NCBI RefSeq assembly: GCF_000785105.2
Contig: NZ_CP018906.1
Location: forward strand, 1,302,001-1,366,000
Direction of reading: 5' to 3'
Length of the DNA: 64,000 bases
Origin: Lentilactobacillus curieae
Lineage (GTDB): Bacteria; Bacillota; Bacilli; Lactobacillales; Lactobacillaceae
Of this stretch, positions 54,110 through 64,000 are shown one piece after another; the first letter of the stretch is position 1, and each line of letters begins with the position of its first letter. Made by a program: the position numbers and the translations under genes. Under the pieces are notes generated by a model. It was given only the letters and a program-made list of their open reading frames with translations. It made no database searches and was not told the origin of the DNA.

Positions 54110-57100
54110 GTGGTCGATGTTAACAAATTCGAAAGTATGCAAATTGGACTAGCATCTCCTGATAAGATCCGTAGTTGGTCTTATGGTGAAGTTAAGAAGC
54201 CAGAAACAATCAACTACCGGACATTGAAGCCTGAAAAAGATGGGCTTTTTGATGAAAGAATCTTTGGACCTACCAAAGATTGGGAGTGCGCGTGTGGTAA
54301 ATACAAGCGAATCCGTTACAAGGGTATCGTCTGTGACCGATGTGGTGTTGAAGTTACTCGTTCAAAAGTCCGTCGTGAACGAATGGGTCATATTGAATTA
54401 GCAGCTCCAGTAACTCACATCTGGTACTTCAAAGGAATCCCTAGTCGGATGGGTCTTGTCCTTGACATGAGCCCACGTGCCCTTGAAGAAATTATCTACT
54501 TTGCATCATATGTTGTAACTGATCCAGGTAACACACCAATGGAGAAGAAACAACTCTTGTCAGAACGTGAATACCGTGAAAAGAAACAAGAATACGGTCC
54601 ACGTTTCGAAGCCCAAGTTGGTGCGGAAGCAATTAAGACATTGTTAAAAGATGTCGATGTTGAAAAAGAAGTTGCTGAACTTAAGGAAGAACTTAAAGAT
54701 GCAACTGGTCAAAAGAGAACTCGTGCCGTAAGACGTTTGGATATCTTGGAAGCATTCGTTAATTCCGGAAATGAACTTTCATGGATGGTAATGGATACAA
54801 TTCCAGTTATTCCACCTGACTTACGTCCAATGGTTCAACTAGAAGGTGGCCGTTTCGCCACTTCTGATTTGAACGATTTATACCGTCGAGTTATTAACCG
54901 TAATAACCGTCTTAAGAGATTGCTTGACCTTAATGCCCCTGGTATTATTGTTCAAAACGAAAAGCGGATGCTTCAAGAAGCCGTTGATGCTTTGATCGAT
55001 AATGGTCGTCGTGGCCGTCCAGTAGCCGGTCCAGGTAACCGTCCTCTTAAATCTCTTTCACACATGCTTAAGGGTAAGCAAGGACGTTTCCGTCAAAACT
55101 TACTTGGTAAGCGTGTTGATTACTCTGGTCGTTCAGTTATCGATGTTGGTCCTAACTTAAAGATGAACCAAATGGGTCTTCCTGTTCCAATGGCTATGGA
55201 ATTATTCAAGCCATTCATCATGAAGGAACTAGTTGGTCGTAAATTAGCCTCAAACATCAAGAATGCCAAGAGAAAGATTGAACGCCAAGACGACGATGTA
55301 TTTAGTGTATTGGACGACGTGATCAAGGAACATCCAGTTCTATTGAACCGTGCCCCTACACTTCACCGTTTGGGTATTCAAGCTTTTGAACCAGTATTGG
55401 TATCTGGTAAGGCAATGCGTCTTCACCCACTTGTGTGTGAAGCTTATAATGCCGATTTTGATGGTGACCAAATGGCCATCCATGTTCCTTTATCAGATGA
55501 GGCTCAAGCAGAATCAAGACTGTTGATGCTTGCTGCTGGTCACATCCTTGCACCTAAGGATGGAAAACCAGTTGTTGCTCCTTCACAAGATATGGTTATT
55601 GGTAACTACTACCTAACTATGGAAGAAGTTAACAAGATTGGTGAGGGAATGATTTTCAATTCACCAGATGAGACTGATCTTGCGTTTAGAAATGGTCTTG
55701 TTCACTGGCATACTCGTGTTGGTATCAAAGTGGATGCATATCCTAAGAAGAACTTTACTGATGAACAAAAGGGTAAGATCTTAGTTACATCAGTTGGTAA
55801 GATTTTGTTCAACCAAATCTTGCCTGCAGGATTCCCATACCTGAATGAACCAACAGAAACTAACTTGAACGGTTACCTAGATGACAAGTTCTTCTTGGAA
55901 CCTGGTGAGGATATTAATGAGCATCTTAAAGATGCAGAAGTTATTCCTCCATTCAAGAAAGGTTTCTTGAGTGATATCATTGCTGAAGTTTACAAGCAAT
56001 ACAAGGTAACCGAAACTTCACTTCTACTAGATAGAATGAAGGATCTTGGTTACGATGACTCAACTAAATCAGGCTTGACCGTTGGTATCTCTGATGTTAC
56101 CGAACTACCTGATAAACAAGAAATTATTGACAATGCCCACAAGAAGGTGGGAATGGTTACTAAGCAATTCCGTCGTGGATTGATTACAGATCACGAACGT
56201 TATGAACGAGTAATTGGTATCTGGAACGATGCTAAGGACGACATTCAAGGCCGACTCATGGAGAGTTTTGATCCTCAAAACCCTATCTTCATGATGAGTG
56301 ATTCTGGAGCCCGTGGAAATGTTTCTAACTTTACCCAGCTTGCTGGTATGCGTGGTTTGATGGCTGCTCCTAACGGTGAAATCATGGAATTGCCTATTAC
56401 TTCGAACTTCCGTGAGGGACTTTCTGTTTTGGAAATGTTCATTTCTACCCATGGTGCTCGTAAAGGTATGACTGATACTGCCCTTAAGACTGCCAACTCA
56501 GGTTACTTGACTCGTCGTCTTGTTGATGTGGCTCAAGATGTTATTGTTCGTGAGAAGGACTGTGGTACTGACCGTGGTTTGACTATTAGTGCAATTACTG
56601 AAGGTAACGAAATGATTGAACCATTGTACGACCGAATTGTTGGTCGTTACGCATTGAAGTCAGTTAAAAACCCTAAGACTGGTGAAGTTATTACACCAGC
56701 TGGAGTTATGATTGATGAAGATATGGGACAAGCTATCGTTGATGCTGGTATTGAAGAAGTTACTATCCGTTCAGCATTTACTTGCAACACCATTCATGGT
56801 GTCTGTGAAAAATGTTATGGTCGTAACATGGCTACTGGGGACGAGGTTGAAGTTGGTGAAGCTGTTGGTACTGTCGCAGCTCAATCAATCGGTGAACCTG
56901 GTACTCAATTGACTATGCGTAACTTCCATACCGGTGGTGTTGCTGGTAACGCCGATATTACCCAAGGACTTCCTCGTGTTCAAGAAATTTTTGAAGCTCG
57001 GAACCCTAAAGGTAAAGCTGAGATTTCTGAGGTTACTGGTACTGTTGAGTCAATCGAAGAAAACCCTGCTGAAAGAACTAAAGAAGTAACTATCAAGGGT

Positions 57101-57760
57101 GAAGCAGATACAAGAACTTACACTGTTCCAATCACTGCCAGAATGAGAGTTGTCGAAGGTGATTACATTCACCGTGGTGCTGCTCTTAACGAAGGTTCTG
57201 TCGATCCTAAGGAACTATTGAAAGTTCGTGATGTGCTTTCAACTGAGAATTACTTACTTCATGAAGTTCAAAAAGTTTATCGGATGCAAGGTGTGGAAGT
57301 TTCAGATAAGCACGTGGAAATCATGATTCGTCAAATGCTTCGTAAGGTTAGAATCATGGATCCAGGTGACACTGATGTTCTTCCAGGAACCCTTGTGGAT
57401 ATTAACGACTTTAAGGAAAGTAACGCAGATGCCGTTGTATCTGGTGCTGTTCCTGCTACTGGTCGTCCTGTCTTACTTGGAATTACTAAGGCCGCCCTTG
57501 AAACAAACAGTTTCTTGTCAGCCGCATCATTCCAGGAAACTACTCGAGTTCTTACTGATGCCGCAATTCGTGGTAAGAATGACCCACTTGTTGGACTTAA
57601 AGAAAATGTTATTATCGGTAAGTTAATCCCAGCCGGAACTGGAATGGGTGACTACCGTGGTATCAAACCAGAAGAAACTGGCGATTCATCAACTGAGGGA
57701 GTTTACTCAATCAGCGAACTTGAAGAAAAGATGAAAGCCGAAGAAGAACAAGGCAAGTAA
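54110..57760 (+). CDS. rpoC: RNA polymerase subunit beta'
   Basis: A 1216-residue catalytic subunit. The N-terminal zinc ribbon (CACGKYK...CDRCGVEV) is at about 60-80, the catalytic Mg loop [13 protein letters not shown] at about 450, and the second zinc site (CGTDRGL...[14 protein letters not shown]) near 815-905. GTG 54110 follows GGAGG at 9 bases. It ends before a terminator shared with comC on the other strand. Confidence 0.97.
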   Translation: MVDVNKFESMQIGLASPDKIRSWSYGEVKKPETINYRTLKPEKDGLFDERIFGPTKDWECACGKYKRIRYKGIVCDRCGVEVTRSKVRRERMGHIELAAPVTHIWYFKGIPSRMGLVLDMSPRALEEIIYFASYVVTDPGNTPMEKKQLLSEREYREKKQEYGPRFEAQVGAEAIKTLLKDVDVEKEVAELKEELKDATGQKRTRAVRRLDILEAFVNSGNELSWMVMDTIPVIPPDLRPMVQLEGGRFATSDLNDLYRRVINRNNRLKRLLDLNAPGIIVQNEKRMLQEAVDALIDNGRRGRPVAGPGNRPLKSLSHMLKGKQGRFRQNLLGKRVDYSGRSVIDVGPNLKMNQMGLPVPMAMELFKPFIMKELVGRKLASNIKNAKRKIERQDDDVFSVLDDVIKEHPVLLNRAPTLHRLGIQAFEPVLVSGKAMRLHPLVCEAYNADFDGDQMAIHVPLSDEAQAESRLLMLAAGHILAPKDGKPVVAPSQDMVIGNYYLTMEEVNKIGEGMIFNSPDETDLAFRNGLVHWHTRVGIKVDAYPKKNFTDEQKGKILVTSVGKILFNQILPAGFPYLNEPTETNLNGYLDDKFFLEPGEDINEHLKDAEVIPPFKKGFLSDIIAEVYKQYKVTETSLLLDRMKDLGYDDSTKSGLTVGISDVTELPDKQEIIDNAHKKVGMVTKQFRRGLITDHERYERVIGIWNDAKDDIQGRLMESFDPQNPIFMMSDSGARGNVSNFTQLAGMRGLMAAPNGEIMELPITSNFREGLSVLEMFISTHGARKGMTDTALKTANSGYLTRRLVDVAQDVIVREKDCGTDRGLTISAITEGNEMIEPLYDRIVGRYALKSVKNPKTGEVITPAGVMIDEDMGQAIVDAGIEEVTIRSAFTCNTIHGVCEKCYGRNMATGDEVEVGEAVGTVAAQSIGEPGTQLTMRNFHTGGVAGNADITQGLPRVQEIFEARNPKGKAEISEVTGTVESIEENPAERTKEVTIKGEADTRTYTVPITARMRVVEGDYIHRGAALNEGSVDPKELLKVRDVLSTENYLLHEVQKVYRMQGVEVSDKHVEIMIRQMLRKVRIMDPGDTDVLPGTLVDINDFKESNADAVVSGAVPATGRPVLLGITKAALETNSFLSAASFQETTRVLTDAAIRGKNDPLVGLKENVIIGKLIPAGTGMGDYRGIKPEETGDSSTEGVYSISELEEKMKAEEEQGK

Positions 57761-57771
57761 TCTGCTAGTTT

Positions 57772-58509
57772 CTACCAACTAAAGCACCGAGAGATGATCT
57801 CGATGCTTTTTTTGTACATAAAATTTTGTTCAGAAAAAATGTTAAGAGCTGTGGTAGTTATAATAAACGCGATGGATAAAAATGGAATAAATGGTAGCTT
57901 ATAACGATAGTTTTTCAAACAACACAAAAACAGCAACGCCAGGATACACGCGATGAAGATAATTATTAGAGTGGTTAAATTACCGACAATGAGGAAAAAT
58001 GCGAGAACTATTTCAATATCAGCATTACCGATAAAACGTTCTCTGTAGTTAATCCGAGTAATAATGAGTGATAAGGTCCAGATAAATCCGATGAAAACAA
58101 AAGGGTTTGGGCTGATGAAACTTGCCGTAATCATAAATCCCAATGTCTCCCATTGATACAACTGTTGATCTGATAGGTCTTCTAAAGTTAGCAAGGTCAG
58201 CCAGGTGAAAATTATTGCTGCACTGATAGGAGAGACTGCGTGTGTTGCTAAAATAAATAGGGTGCCTAATGAAATCTCAGCTATGAATCCAATCTTAGGA
58301 ATTTTAGCCGAGCAATTACTACACTTTCCACGTAGGGTTATGTAACTTAGTACTGGAATAAGTTCCCAAGTGTGTAATACTGTTTGACAGTTGTCACAAT
58401 GAGACTGAGGGAATATAATTGATTCGTTCCTCTTGAGTCTGGTTACGACCACACATAGAAACGACGCGAGGGAGCTTCCGAGAATAAAAGCAAACAGTGA
58501 CATAATCAT
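57772..58509 (-). CDS. comC: Type IV prepilin peptidase ComC
   Basis: A 245-residue, eight-helix aspartic protease that cleaves and methylates pseudopilins. Visible: GSSLASFLCVVVTRL, the cytoplasmic zinc motif CDNCQ...CSNCSAKI, the first catalytic Asp in LTLEDLSDQQLYQW, and the second in GNADIEIVLAF (the GxxD motif). GGAGG lies 11 bases before ATG 58509. It is encoded on the opposite strand between rpoC and rpsL, so it is not part of the str operon. A complete comC suggests that the com pilus machinery may exist elsewhere in the genome. Confidence 0.9.
   Translation of the reverse strand: MIMSLFAFILGSSLASFLCVVVTRLKRNESIIFPQSHCDNCQTVLHTWELIPVLSYITLRGKCSNCSAKIPKIGFIAEISLGTLFILATHAVSPISAAIIFTWLTLLTLEDLSDQQLYQWETLGFMITASFISPNPFVFIGFIWTLSLIITRINYRERFIGNADIEIVLAFFLIVGNLTTLIIIFIACILALLFLCCLKNYRYKLPFIPFLSIAFIITTTALNIFSEQNFMYKKSIEIISRCFSW
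57781..57813. terminator. Terminator of rpoBC, overlapping the comC 3' end
   Basis: AAGCA-C-CGAGA pairs with TCTCG-A-TGCTT around GATGA, followed by T6. On the minus strand it lies within the last codons of comC. Confidence 0.85.
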
Positions 58510-58663
58510 AATAATTGATACCTCCTATCAGTTAAGTACGATAAAAAGATATGATTATTCGATATTGACACAAACTGTTCTCCATGATAAATTAGACAAG
58601 GTGCTTTTTGTAACAGGTTTCTGAATCGATCAGACATGCTGACTGTTCTGACAAAAAGTGTTG

Positions 58664-58701
58664 GGCGGTACACATTCTTTTTTACCAAAAAAAGAACCGC
58701 C
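58664..58701. repeat. Hairpin upstream of rpsL
   Basis: GGCGG and TTCTTTTTT on the left, AAAAAAGAA and CCGCC on the right, with a 6-base bulge (TACACA) and a 3- to 4-base loop. It lies 55 bases before rpsL and within the shared region with comC. It may be part of a 5' leader of the str operon. No strong promoter could be placed with certainty. Confidence 0.55.
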
Positions 58702-58753
58702 TGGATGTGTGGACTTATATTATATTGATATTTGCGAAAGGAGTACTTTTTAG

Positions 58754-59167
58754 ATGCCTACAATTAACCAATTGGTTCGTAAAGGACGTAAATCTAGAAG
58801 TTCTAAATCAAATGCACCAGCTTTAAACTATGCTTACAACTCATACAAGAAGAAGCAAGTTAACGTACCTGCTCCTCAAAAACGTGGGGTTGCTACTCGT
58901 GTCGGTACTATGACACCAAAGAAGCCTAACTCTGCTTTGCGGAAGTATGCTCGTGTTCGTTTGTCAAACTTGATCGAAGTTACTGCTTACATTCCAGGTA
59001 TTGGACACAACTTACAAGAACATAGTGTTGTTCTTATTCGTGGTGGCCGTGTAAAGGATTTACCTGGTGTTCGTTATCACGTTATTCGTGGTGCCCTTGA
59101 TACTGCCGGTGTTCAAGATCGTCGTCAAAGTCGTTCTAAATACGGTACAAAGAAGCCTAAAGAATAA
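58754..59167 (+). CDS. rpsL: 30S ribosomal protein S12
   Basis: A 137-residue S12. [15 protein letters not shown] and [29 protein letters not shown] are intact, with wild-type Lys at the two streptomycin positions (43 and 88). GAAAGGAG lies before ATG 58754. First gene of the str operon. Confidence 0.97.
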   Translation: MPTINQLVRKGRKSRSSKSNAPALNYAYNSYKKKQVNVPAPQKRGVATRVGTMTPKKPNSALRKYARVRLSNLIEVTAYIPGIGHNLQEHSVVLIRGGRVKDLPGVRYHVIRGALDTAGVQDRRQSRSKYGTKKPKE

Positions 59168-59220
59168 TATCTATTCGATTAATTCAATTTAGTTCTATCT
59201 ATTAATAGGAGGATAACGAA

Positions 59221-59691
59221 ATGCCTAGAAAAGGAAATGTTCAAAAGAGAGAAGTACTACCAGATCCAATGTACAACTCTAAATTGGTTACTCGCTTGAT
59301 TAACCGTATGATGCTTGACGGTAAGCGAGGAACTTCAGCAAAAATTTTATATGCTGCATTCGATTTAATTAAAGAAGAAACTGGTAATGAACCAGTTGAA
59401 GTGTTTGAAGAAGCTATGAAGAACGTAATGCCTGTACTTGAAGTTAAGGCTCGTCGTGTTGGTGGATCAAACTACCAAGTTCCAATCGAAGTTCGCCCAG
59501 ATCGTCGTACTACTTTGGGTCTTCGTTGGATTGTTAGCTACGCACGTTTACGTGGTGAACATACTATGACTGAACGTCTTGCACGTGAAATCATGGATGC
59601 TGCTAACAATACTGGTGCAGCTGTTAAGAAGCGTGAAGACACTCACAAGATGGCTGAAGCCAACCGTGCCTTCGCTCATTACCGTTGGTAA
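59221..59691 (+). CDS. rpsG: 30S ribosomal protein S7
   Basis: A 156-residue S7 that nucleates the 30S head. [31 protein letters not shown] and the C-terminal [10 protein letters not shown] match. AGGAGG precedes ATG 59221. Second gene of the str operon. Confidence 0.97.
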   Translation: MPRKGNVQKREVLPDPMYNSKLVTRLINRMMLDGKRGTSAKILYAAFDLIKEETGNEPVEVFEEAMKNVMPVLEVKARRVGGSNYQVPIEVRPDRRTTLGLRWIVSYARLRGEHTMTERLAREIMDAANNTGAAVKKREDTHKMAEANRAFAHYRW

Positions 59692-59718
59692 TCACATACA
59701 ATTATTACAATTTTGGAT

Positions 59719-59739
59719 AACGGTCAAACGACCGTTTTT
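59719..59739 (+). terminator. Weak hairpin between rpsG and fusA
   Basis: AACGGTC-AAAC-GACCGTT with three further T. It would reduce but not stop transcription into fusA. Confidence 0.55.
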
Positions 59740-59777
59740 CCTGTAAAATCAGCACGTTTTTTGAAAGGAGTCACACA

Positions 59778-61880
59778 ATGGCTAACAAACGAGAATTTCC
59801 GCTAGAAAAAACTCGTAACATCGGTATCATGGCGCATATCGATGCTGGTAAAACAACTACTACTGAACGTATCTTGTACTATACCGGTAAGATTCACAAA
59901 ATTGGTGAAACCCATGATGGTGCTTCACAAATGGACTGGATGGACCAAGAACAAGAACGTGGTATTACTATCACTTCAGCTGCTACAACAGCTGCTTGGA
60001 AAAACCACCGTATTAACATTATTGATACCCCAGGACACGTGGACTTCACTATTGAAGTTGAACGTTCACTCCGTGTTCTTGATGGTGCCGTAGCTGTTCT
60101 TGATGCACAAGCCGGTGTTGAACCTCAAACAGAAACTGTTTGGCGTCAAGCATCTGACTATGATGTTCCAAGAATCGTATTTGCAAACAAGATGGATAAG
60201 TTGGGTGCAGACTTCGACTTCTCTGTTCAATCACTACGTGACCGTTTGCAAGCTAATGCATTGGCTATTCAAATGCCAATTGGTGCCGAAGACGACTTCG
60301 AAGGTGTTATTGACCTTGTTGAAATGAAGGCTGATATCTACGACGAAGACGAATTGGGTTCAGAATGGGATACTGTTGATATTCCTGATGAATATAAAGA
60401 AGAAGCTGAAAAGCGTCGTGGACAAATGCTTGAACAATTAGCTGATATTGATGATGACATCATGGAAAAATACCTTGATGGACAAGAAATCTCAGTTGAT
60501 GAAATCAAAGCTGCAATCCGTAAAGGTACTTTGAGCTTGGAACTATTCCCAGTACTTGCTGGTTCAGCTTTCAAGAACAAAGGTGTTCAAATGATGCTTG
60601 ACGCTGTTGTTGATTACTTACCATCACCACTTGATGTTAAGCCATACAGTGCCACTGATCCTTCAACTGACGAACAAGTTGATTTAGTTGCTGGTGACGA
60701 CAAGCCATTTGCTGCTTTAGCATTTAAGGTTGCTACCGACCCATTTGTTGGTCGTTTGACATTTATTCGTGTATATCAAGGTACTCTTGAATCAGGTTCA
60801 TATGTTCTTAACGCTACTAAGGATAAACGTGAACGTGTTGGTCGTTTGCTACAAATGCATTCTAACCAACGTCAAGAAATTCCAGAAGTATTCTCAGGTG
60901 ATATCGCTGCTGCTATCGGTTTGAAGAACACCACTACTGGTGATTCTTTGACTGATCCAGATCATCCACTTCACTTGGAATCAATGGAATTCCCTGACCC
61001 AGTTATCCAGGTTGCTGTTGAACCTAAGTCAAAAGCTGATCAAGATAAGATGGATGTTGCTCTTCAAAAGCTTGCTGAAGAAGATCCTTCATTCCATGCT
61101 GAAACTAACCCAGAAACTGGTGAAACTATTATCGCCGGAATGGGTGAGTTGCATTTGGACATTATCGTTGATCGTATGAGACGTGAATTTAACGTTGAAG
61201 CCACTATTGGTGCTCCACAAGTTTCATACCGTGAAGCCTTCACTAAGTCCGTTCAAGCTCAAGGTAAGTTTGTTCGTCAATCTGGTGGTAAAGGTCAATA
61301 TGGTGATGTTTGGATTGAATTCACACCTAACGAAGAAGGTAAAGGATTCGAATTCGAAGATGCTATCGTTGGTGGTGTTGTTCCTCGTGAATACATCCCT
61401 TCAGTAGAACAAGGTTTGAAGGAAGCATTGAATAACGGTGTTCTTGCCGGTTATCCATTGGTTGACTTGAAAGCCAAGCTTTACGATGGTAGTTATCATG
61501 ATGTCGATTCTAGTGAAGCCGCATTTAAGGTTGCCGCTTCAATCGCATTGAGAGAAGCTGCTAAGAAGGCTGCTCCAGTTATTCTTGAACCAATCATGAA
61601 GGTTGAAGTTCGTGTGCCAGAAGAGTACATGGGTGATATCATGGGTCAAATCACTGCCCGTCGTGGTCGTGTTGAAGGTATGGAAGCAGTTGCTGGCTCT
61701 GAAGAAATTCACGCCTTCGTTCCACTTTCAGAAATGTTCGGTTACGCAACTACTTTACGTTCTGCATCACAAGGTCGTGGTACTTTCACTATGACATTTG
61801 ATCACTACGAAGCAGTTCCAAAGAGCATTCAAGAAGATATTATCAAGAAGAATGGCGGAAACGCTTCTTCAGAAGACTAA
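59778..61880 (+). CDS. fusA: Elongation factor G
   Basis: A 700-residue translocation GTPase. G1 AHIDAGKTT (about 17-25), G3 DTPGHVDF (about 82), G4 NKMD (about 136), followed by domains II-V through the C-terminal [21 protein letters not shown] precedes ATG 59778. tuf does not follow, so EF-Tu lies elsewhere. A terminator closes the operon. Confidence 0.98.
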   Translation: MANKREFPLEKTRNIGIMAHIDAGKTTTTERILYYTGKIHKIGETHDGASQMDWMDQEQERGITITSAATTAAWKNHRINIIDTPGHVDFTIEVERSLRVLDGAVAVLDAQAGVEPQTETVWRQASDYDVPRIVFANKMDKLGADFDFSVQSLRDRLQANALAIQMPIGAEDDFEGVIDLVEMKADIYDEDELGSEWDTVDIPDEYKEEAEKRRGQMLEQLADIDDDIMEKYLDGQEISVDEIKAAIRKGTLSLELFPVLAGSAFKNKGVQMMLDAVVDYLPSPLDVKPYSATDPSTDEQVDLVAGDDKPFAALAFKVATDPFVGRLTFIRVYQGTLESGSYVLNATKDKRERVGRLLQMHSNQRQEIPEVFSGDIAAAIGLKNTTTGDSLTDPDHPLHLESMEFPDPVIQVAVEPKSKADQDKMDVALQKLAEEDPSFHAETNPETGETIIAGMGELHLDIIVDRMRREFNVEATIGAPQVSYREAFTKSVQAQGKFVRQSGGKGQYGDVWIEFTPNEEGKGFEFEDAIVGGVVPREYIPSVEQGLKEALNNGVLAGYPLVDLKAKLYDGSYHDVDSSEAAFKVAASIALREAAKKAAPVILEPIMKVEVRVPEEYMGDIMGQITARRGRVEGMEAVAGSEEIHAFVPLSEMFGYATTLRSASQGRGTFTMTFDHYEAVPKSIQEDIIKKNGGNASSED

Positions 61881-61887
61881 TATTTTT

Positions 61888-61914
61888 AAAAGACGAGCTA
61901 TGCTCGTCTTTTTT
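61888..61914 (+). terminator. Terminator of the str operon
   Basis: AAAAGACGAGC-TAT-GCTCGTCTTTT followed by T. Confidence 0.92.
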
Positions 61915-61968
61915 GTTTGGTAAAGAATGACAGAAATATTACAAATGCAAATTTATCTAGGATAAGCC

Positions 61969-61997
61969 TTGTCATGTGACGGGTTTTCTTGTACACT
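61969..61997 (+). promoter_or_regulatory. Promoter of the S10 operon
   Basis: TTGTCA (61969-61974), 17-base spacer, TACACT (61992-61997). Confidence 0.75.
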
Positions 61998-62004
61998 ATT
62001 CAGG

Positions 62005-62145
62005 TAATTGTTTTTACGGGTAAGTATGCTCAAAAAATGATACAAGATAGCTTTGATGTGAAAGGTTGCGACACACCCGGATGCTTTGCCATGGGTTTGG
62101 CGGTAATTTTCACGGAGTTAGTCATATTTTTAAAATAGACGAAGG
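62005..62145 (+). ncRNA. 5' leader of the S10 operon
   Basis: About 150 bases between the promoter and rpsJ include the stretch AAGGTTGCGACACACCCGG followed by TTTGCC...TTTGGCGG and TCACGGAGTTAGTC. Such a leader is usually kept before rpsJ in lactobacilli and enterococci; it may fold for autogenous control by a ribosomal protein. An open frame through it has no ribosome site. Confidence 0.5.
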
Positions 62146-62155
62146 AGGGAACACA

Positions 62156-62464
62156 ATGGCAAAACAAAAGATTCGTATTCGCTTAAAGGCATATGAGCAT
62201 CGTATTTTAGATCAATCAGCAGAAAAAATCGTTGCTACGGCAGAAAGAACTGGAGCTACTATTTCAGGTCCAATTCCACTACCTACTGAACGCACAATTT
62301 ATACTGTTTTGAGTTCACCACATAAGTTTAAGGATGCTCGTGAACAGTTTGAAATTTTGACACATAAGCGTTTAATCGATATTACTAATCCAACACCAAA
62401 GACAGTTGACTCATTAATGAAGCTCGACTTGCCAAGCGGTGTGGACATTGAAATTAAGCTATAA
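62156..62464 (+). CDS. rpsJ: 30S ribosomal protein S10
   Basis: A 102-residue S10 ([26 protein letters not shown] ... VDIEIKL). AAGGAGGG precedes ATG 62156; an in-frame extension to 62066 lies in the leader and is rejected. First gene of the S10 operon. Confidence 0.97.
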   Translation: MAKQKIRIRLKAYEHRILDQSAEKIVATAERTGATISGPIPLPTERTIYTVLSSPHKFKDAREQFEILTHKRLIDITNPTPKTVDSLMKLDLPSGVDIEIKL

Positions 62465-62492
62465 AAAATACAATTAAATTGGAGGTGTACTC

Positions 62493-63125
62493 ATGACCAC
62501 AAAAGGAATCTTAGGAAAGAAAGTTGGAATGACCCAAGTATTCACAGATAATGGTGAATTAGTTCCCGTTACAGTTGTTGAAGTAAGTCCAAACGTTGTT
62601 ATGCAAGTTAAAACTGCAGAAACTGACGGTTACGACGCAATTCAATTGGGTTATGCAGACAAACGCGCTGTGCTTGCAAACAAGCCAGAAGAAGGTCATG
62701 CAAAGAAAGCAAAAACTACTCCTAAGCGCTTCATTAAAGAAATCAAAGATGTTGAGCTAGGAGATTACGAATTATCAGGTGAAGTTAAGGCTGACATCTT
62801 TGAACCAGGAGACATCGTTGATGTAACTGGTATTACTAAGGGTCATGGATACCAAGGTAACATTCATAAAGATGGTCAACGTCGTGGACCAGAAACTCAT
62901 GGTTCTCGTTATCACCGTCGTCCAGGTTCATTGGGACCAATCATTAACCGTGTTGCAGCAGGTATGAAACTACCAGGTAGAATGGGTAACAAGACAGTTA
63001 CAATTCAAAACCTTGAAATCGTTCGTACTGATGTTGAAAACAATGTGATTTTGGTTAAGGGTAACGTTCCTGGAGCTAACAAATCATACATTACAATCAA
63101 AACCGCAGCTCGCGGTACAAAATAA
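62493..63125 (+). CDS. rplC: 50S ribosomal protein L3
   Basis: A 210-residue L3 with the central loop [19 protein letters not shown] that reaches the peptidyl-transferase centre. GGAGGTGT precedes ATG 62493. Confidence 0.97.
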   Translation: MTTKGILGKKVGMTQVFTDNGELVPVTVVEVSPNVVMQVKTAETDGYDAIQLGYADKRAVLANKPEEGHAKKAKTTPKRFIKEIKDVELGDYELSGEVKADIFEPGDIVDVTGITKGHGYQGNIHKDGQRRGPETHGSRYHRRPGSLGPIINRVAAGMKLPGRMGNKTVTIQNLEIVRTDVENNVILVKGNVPGANKSYITIKTAARGTK

Positions 63126-63145
63126 TAGAAGGGAGGCAACCATAA

Positions 63146-63769
63146 ATGACTGATGTAGCATTATATAAACAAGATGGAAGTAAAAGCGGTAACGTATCAT
63201 TAAACGACTCAATCTTTGGTATTGAACCAAACGAAAACGTTGTTTTTGACACAATCTTAATGCAACGTGCTTCAATGCGCCAAGGAACACACGCTGTTAA
63301 GAACCGTTCAGCTGTTCGCGGTGGTGGTAAGAAACCATGGCGTCAAAAGGGTACTGGTAGAGCTCGTCAAGGATCAATTCGTTCACCACAATGGCGTGGC
63401 GGTGGAATTGTCTTCGGACCTGCTCCACGTTCATACGCATACCATTTACCACGTAAAGTTACTCGTTTAGCATTGAAGTCTGTTCTATCTACTAAGGTAG
63501 CAGATGACAAGTTCTTAGTTGTTGATGCACTTGCATATGACGCACCAAAGACTAAAGACTTCTCAGCAATGTTAGACAAGTTGGAAGTTTCAACTAAGAC
63601 ATTGGTAGTTTTGGAAGACGACAACGAAAAAGCAATGTTATCTGCACGTAACCTTGAAAACGTTAAGGTTGTCCTTGCAAAAGGAATTAACGTACTCGAT
63701 GTTGCCAACAGTGACAAAGTCGTTATTACAAAAGCTGCCCTTTCTCAAGTAGAGGAGGTGCTCGCATAA
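63146..63769 (+). CDS. rplD: 50S ribosomal protein L4
   Basis: A 207-residue L4. The loop [29 protein letters not shown] is wild type at the usual macrolide-resistance positions. Stop and rplW start overlap (TAATG). Confidence 0.97.
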   Translation: MTDVALYKQDGSKSGNVSLNDSIFGIEPNENVVFDTILMQRASMRQGTHAVKNRSAVRGGGKKPWRQKGTGRARQGSIRSPQWRGGGIVFGPAPRSYAYHLPRKVTRLALKSVLSTKVADDKFLVVDALAYDAPKTKDFSAMLDKLEVSTKTLVVLEDDNEKAMLSARNLENVKVVLAKGINVLDVANSDKVVITKAALSQVEEVLA

Positions 63770-64000
63770 TGGAATCACGCGATATCATTTTACGCCCAGT
63801 TATTACTGAAGAATCAACCAGCAAGATGGACGATAAGAGCTACACTTTCGACGTAGATCTACGAGCAACTAAAACCCAAGTGAAAAAAGCTATCGAAGAC
63901 ATTTTTGATGTTAAAGTAACACGAGTAAACATCATGAACGTTAAGGGTAAGCAAAAACGCCAAGGTAGATATGTTGGCTTTACTAAGAAACGTCGTAAGG
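63769..64000 (+). CDS. rplW: 50S ribosomal protein L23 (partial)
   Basis: The first 77 residues of L23 ([16 protein letters not shown], then [24 protein letters not shown]). It runs off the window end. It overlaps rplD by one base, with AGGAGGTG upstream. Confidence 0.93.
   Translation, partial: MESRDIILRPVITEESTSKMDDKSYTFDVDLRATKTQVKKAIEDIFDVKVTRVNIMNVKGKQKRQGRYVGFTKKRRK

Noticed and set aside
62066-62155. N-terminal extension of rpsJ
   Set aside because: It lacks a ribosome site; AAGGAGGG is placed for ATG 62156 and S10 is 102 residues in the family.
1-64000. CRISPR array, insertion sequence, prophage or plasmid genes
   Set aside because: No regular repeat-spacer series, transposase, integrase, phage structural gene or replication protein was seen on either strand.

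Overview
The window is chromosomal DNA of a low-GC Gram-positive bacterium, most likely a member of the Lactobacillaceae. The evidence is the gene content and order (serS, a tRNA cluster, ctsR-clpC, rpoB-rpoC, comC, rpsL-rpsG-fusA, then the S10 operon), strong Shine-Dalgarno sites, TTG starts on rpoB and several other genes, T-box control of aminoacyl-tRNA and amino-acid genes, and peptidases such as PepN and PepQ. I see no insertion sequence, prophage, CRISPR array or integrase. The species cannot be fixed from the sequence alone.

Layout. 0-5 kb: a divergent permease / homocysteine S-methyltransferase pair (the methyltransferase is broken by an in-frame TGA), then degV, DUF1836, HIT and hypothetical genes on the minus strand. 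5-10.5 kb: pepN, a DUF4352 surface protein, and a secreted PAP2-type phosphatase fused to beta-strand repeats. 10.3-13.2 kb: a 41-residue membrane peptide and asnA-asnS behind an Asn T-box. 13.4-20.2 kb: a decayed stretch with a prolidase carrying TAG, a frameshifted small gene, and a branched-chain amino-acid ABC transporter operon whose livM (frameshift plus TGA) and livG (TAA) are broken while livJ, livH, livF and a CBS-ACT gene are intact. 20-26 kb: a Dyp peroxidase behind a PerR-like box, a secreted CAP protein, a CynX-like transporter, a membrane-anchored phosphatase-family protein, a GNAT enzyme and a tandem crcB pair. 26-32 kb: a Met T-box with metA-metY, NADH oxidase, and a pseudouridine synthase. 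32-40.7 kb: small and membrane proteins, GNAT enzymes, a CDF metal exporter, a split ThrE exporter, and a PadR / DUF1700 / DUF4097 envelope module. 40.8-46 kb: a lysine riboswitch with a lysine permease, lacD, a deoxynucleoside kinase, and a Ser T-box with serS. 46-47.2 kb: eight tRNA genes. 47.2-64 kb: ctsR-clpC with a CtsR box, rpoB with a structured leader, rpoC, comC on the opposite strand, the str operon, and the start of the S10 operon (rplW runs off the end).

Together the accessory half is about nitrogen and amino-acid supply (peptidases, permeases, Asn/Met/Ser/Lys-sensing RNAs) plus envelope and oxidative-stress functions. The right-hand 17 kb is core information processing. The most striking feature is the concentration of point lesions at 13.4-18.8 kb against intact neighbours. 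The most useful RNA observations are a long-range closed rpoB leader, three T-boxes whose specifier codons can be read, and an unassigned structured RNA region at about 34.9-35.04 kb.
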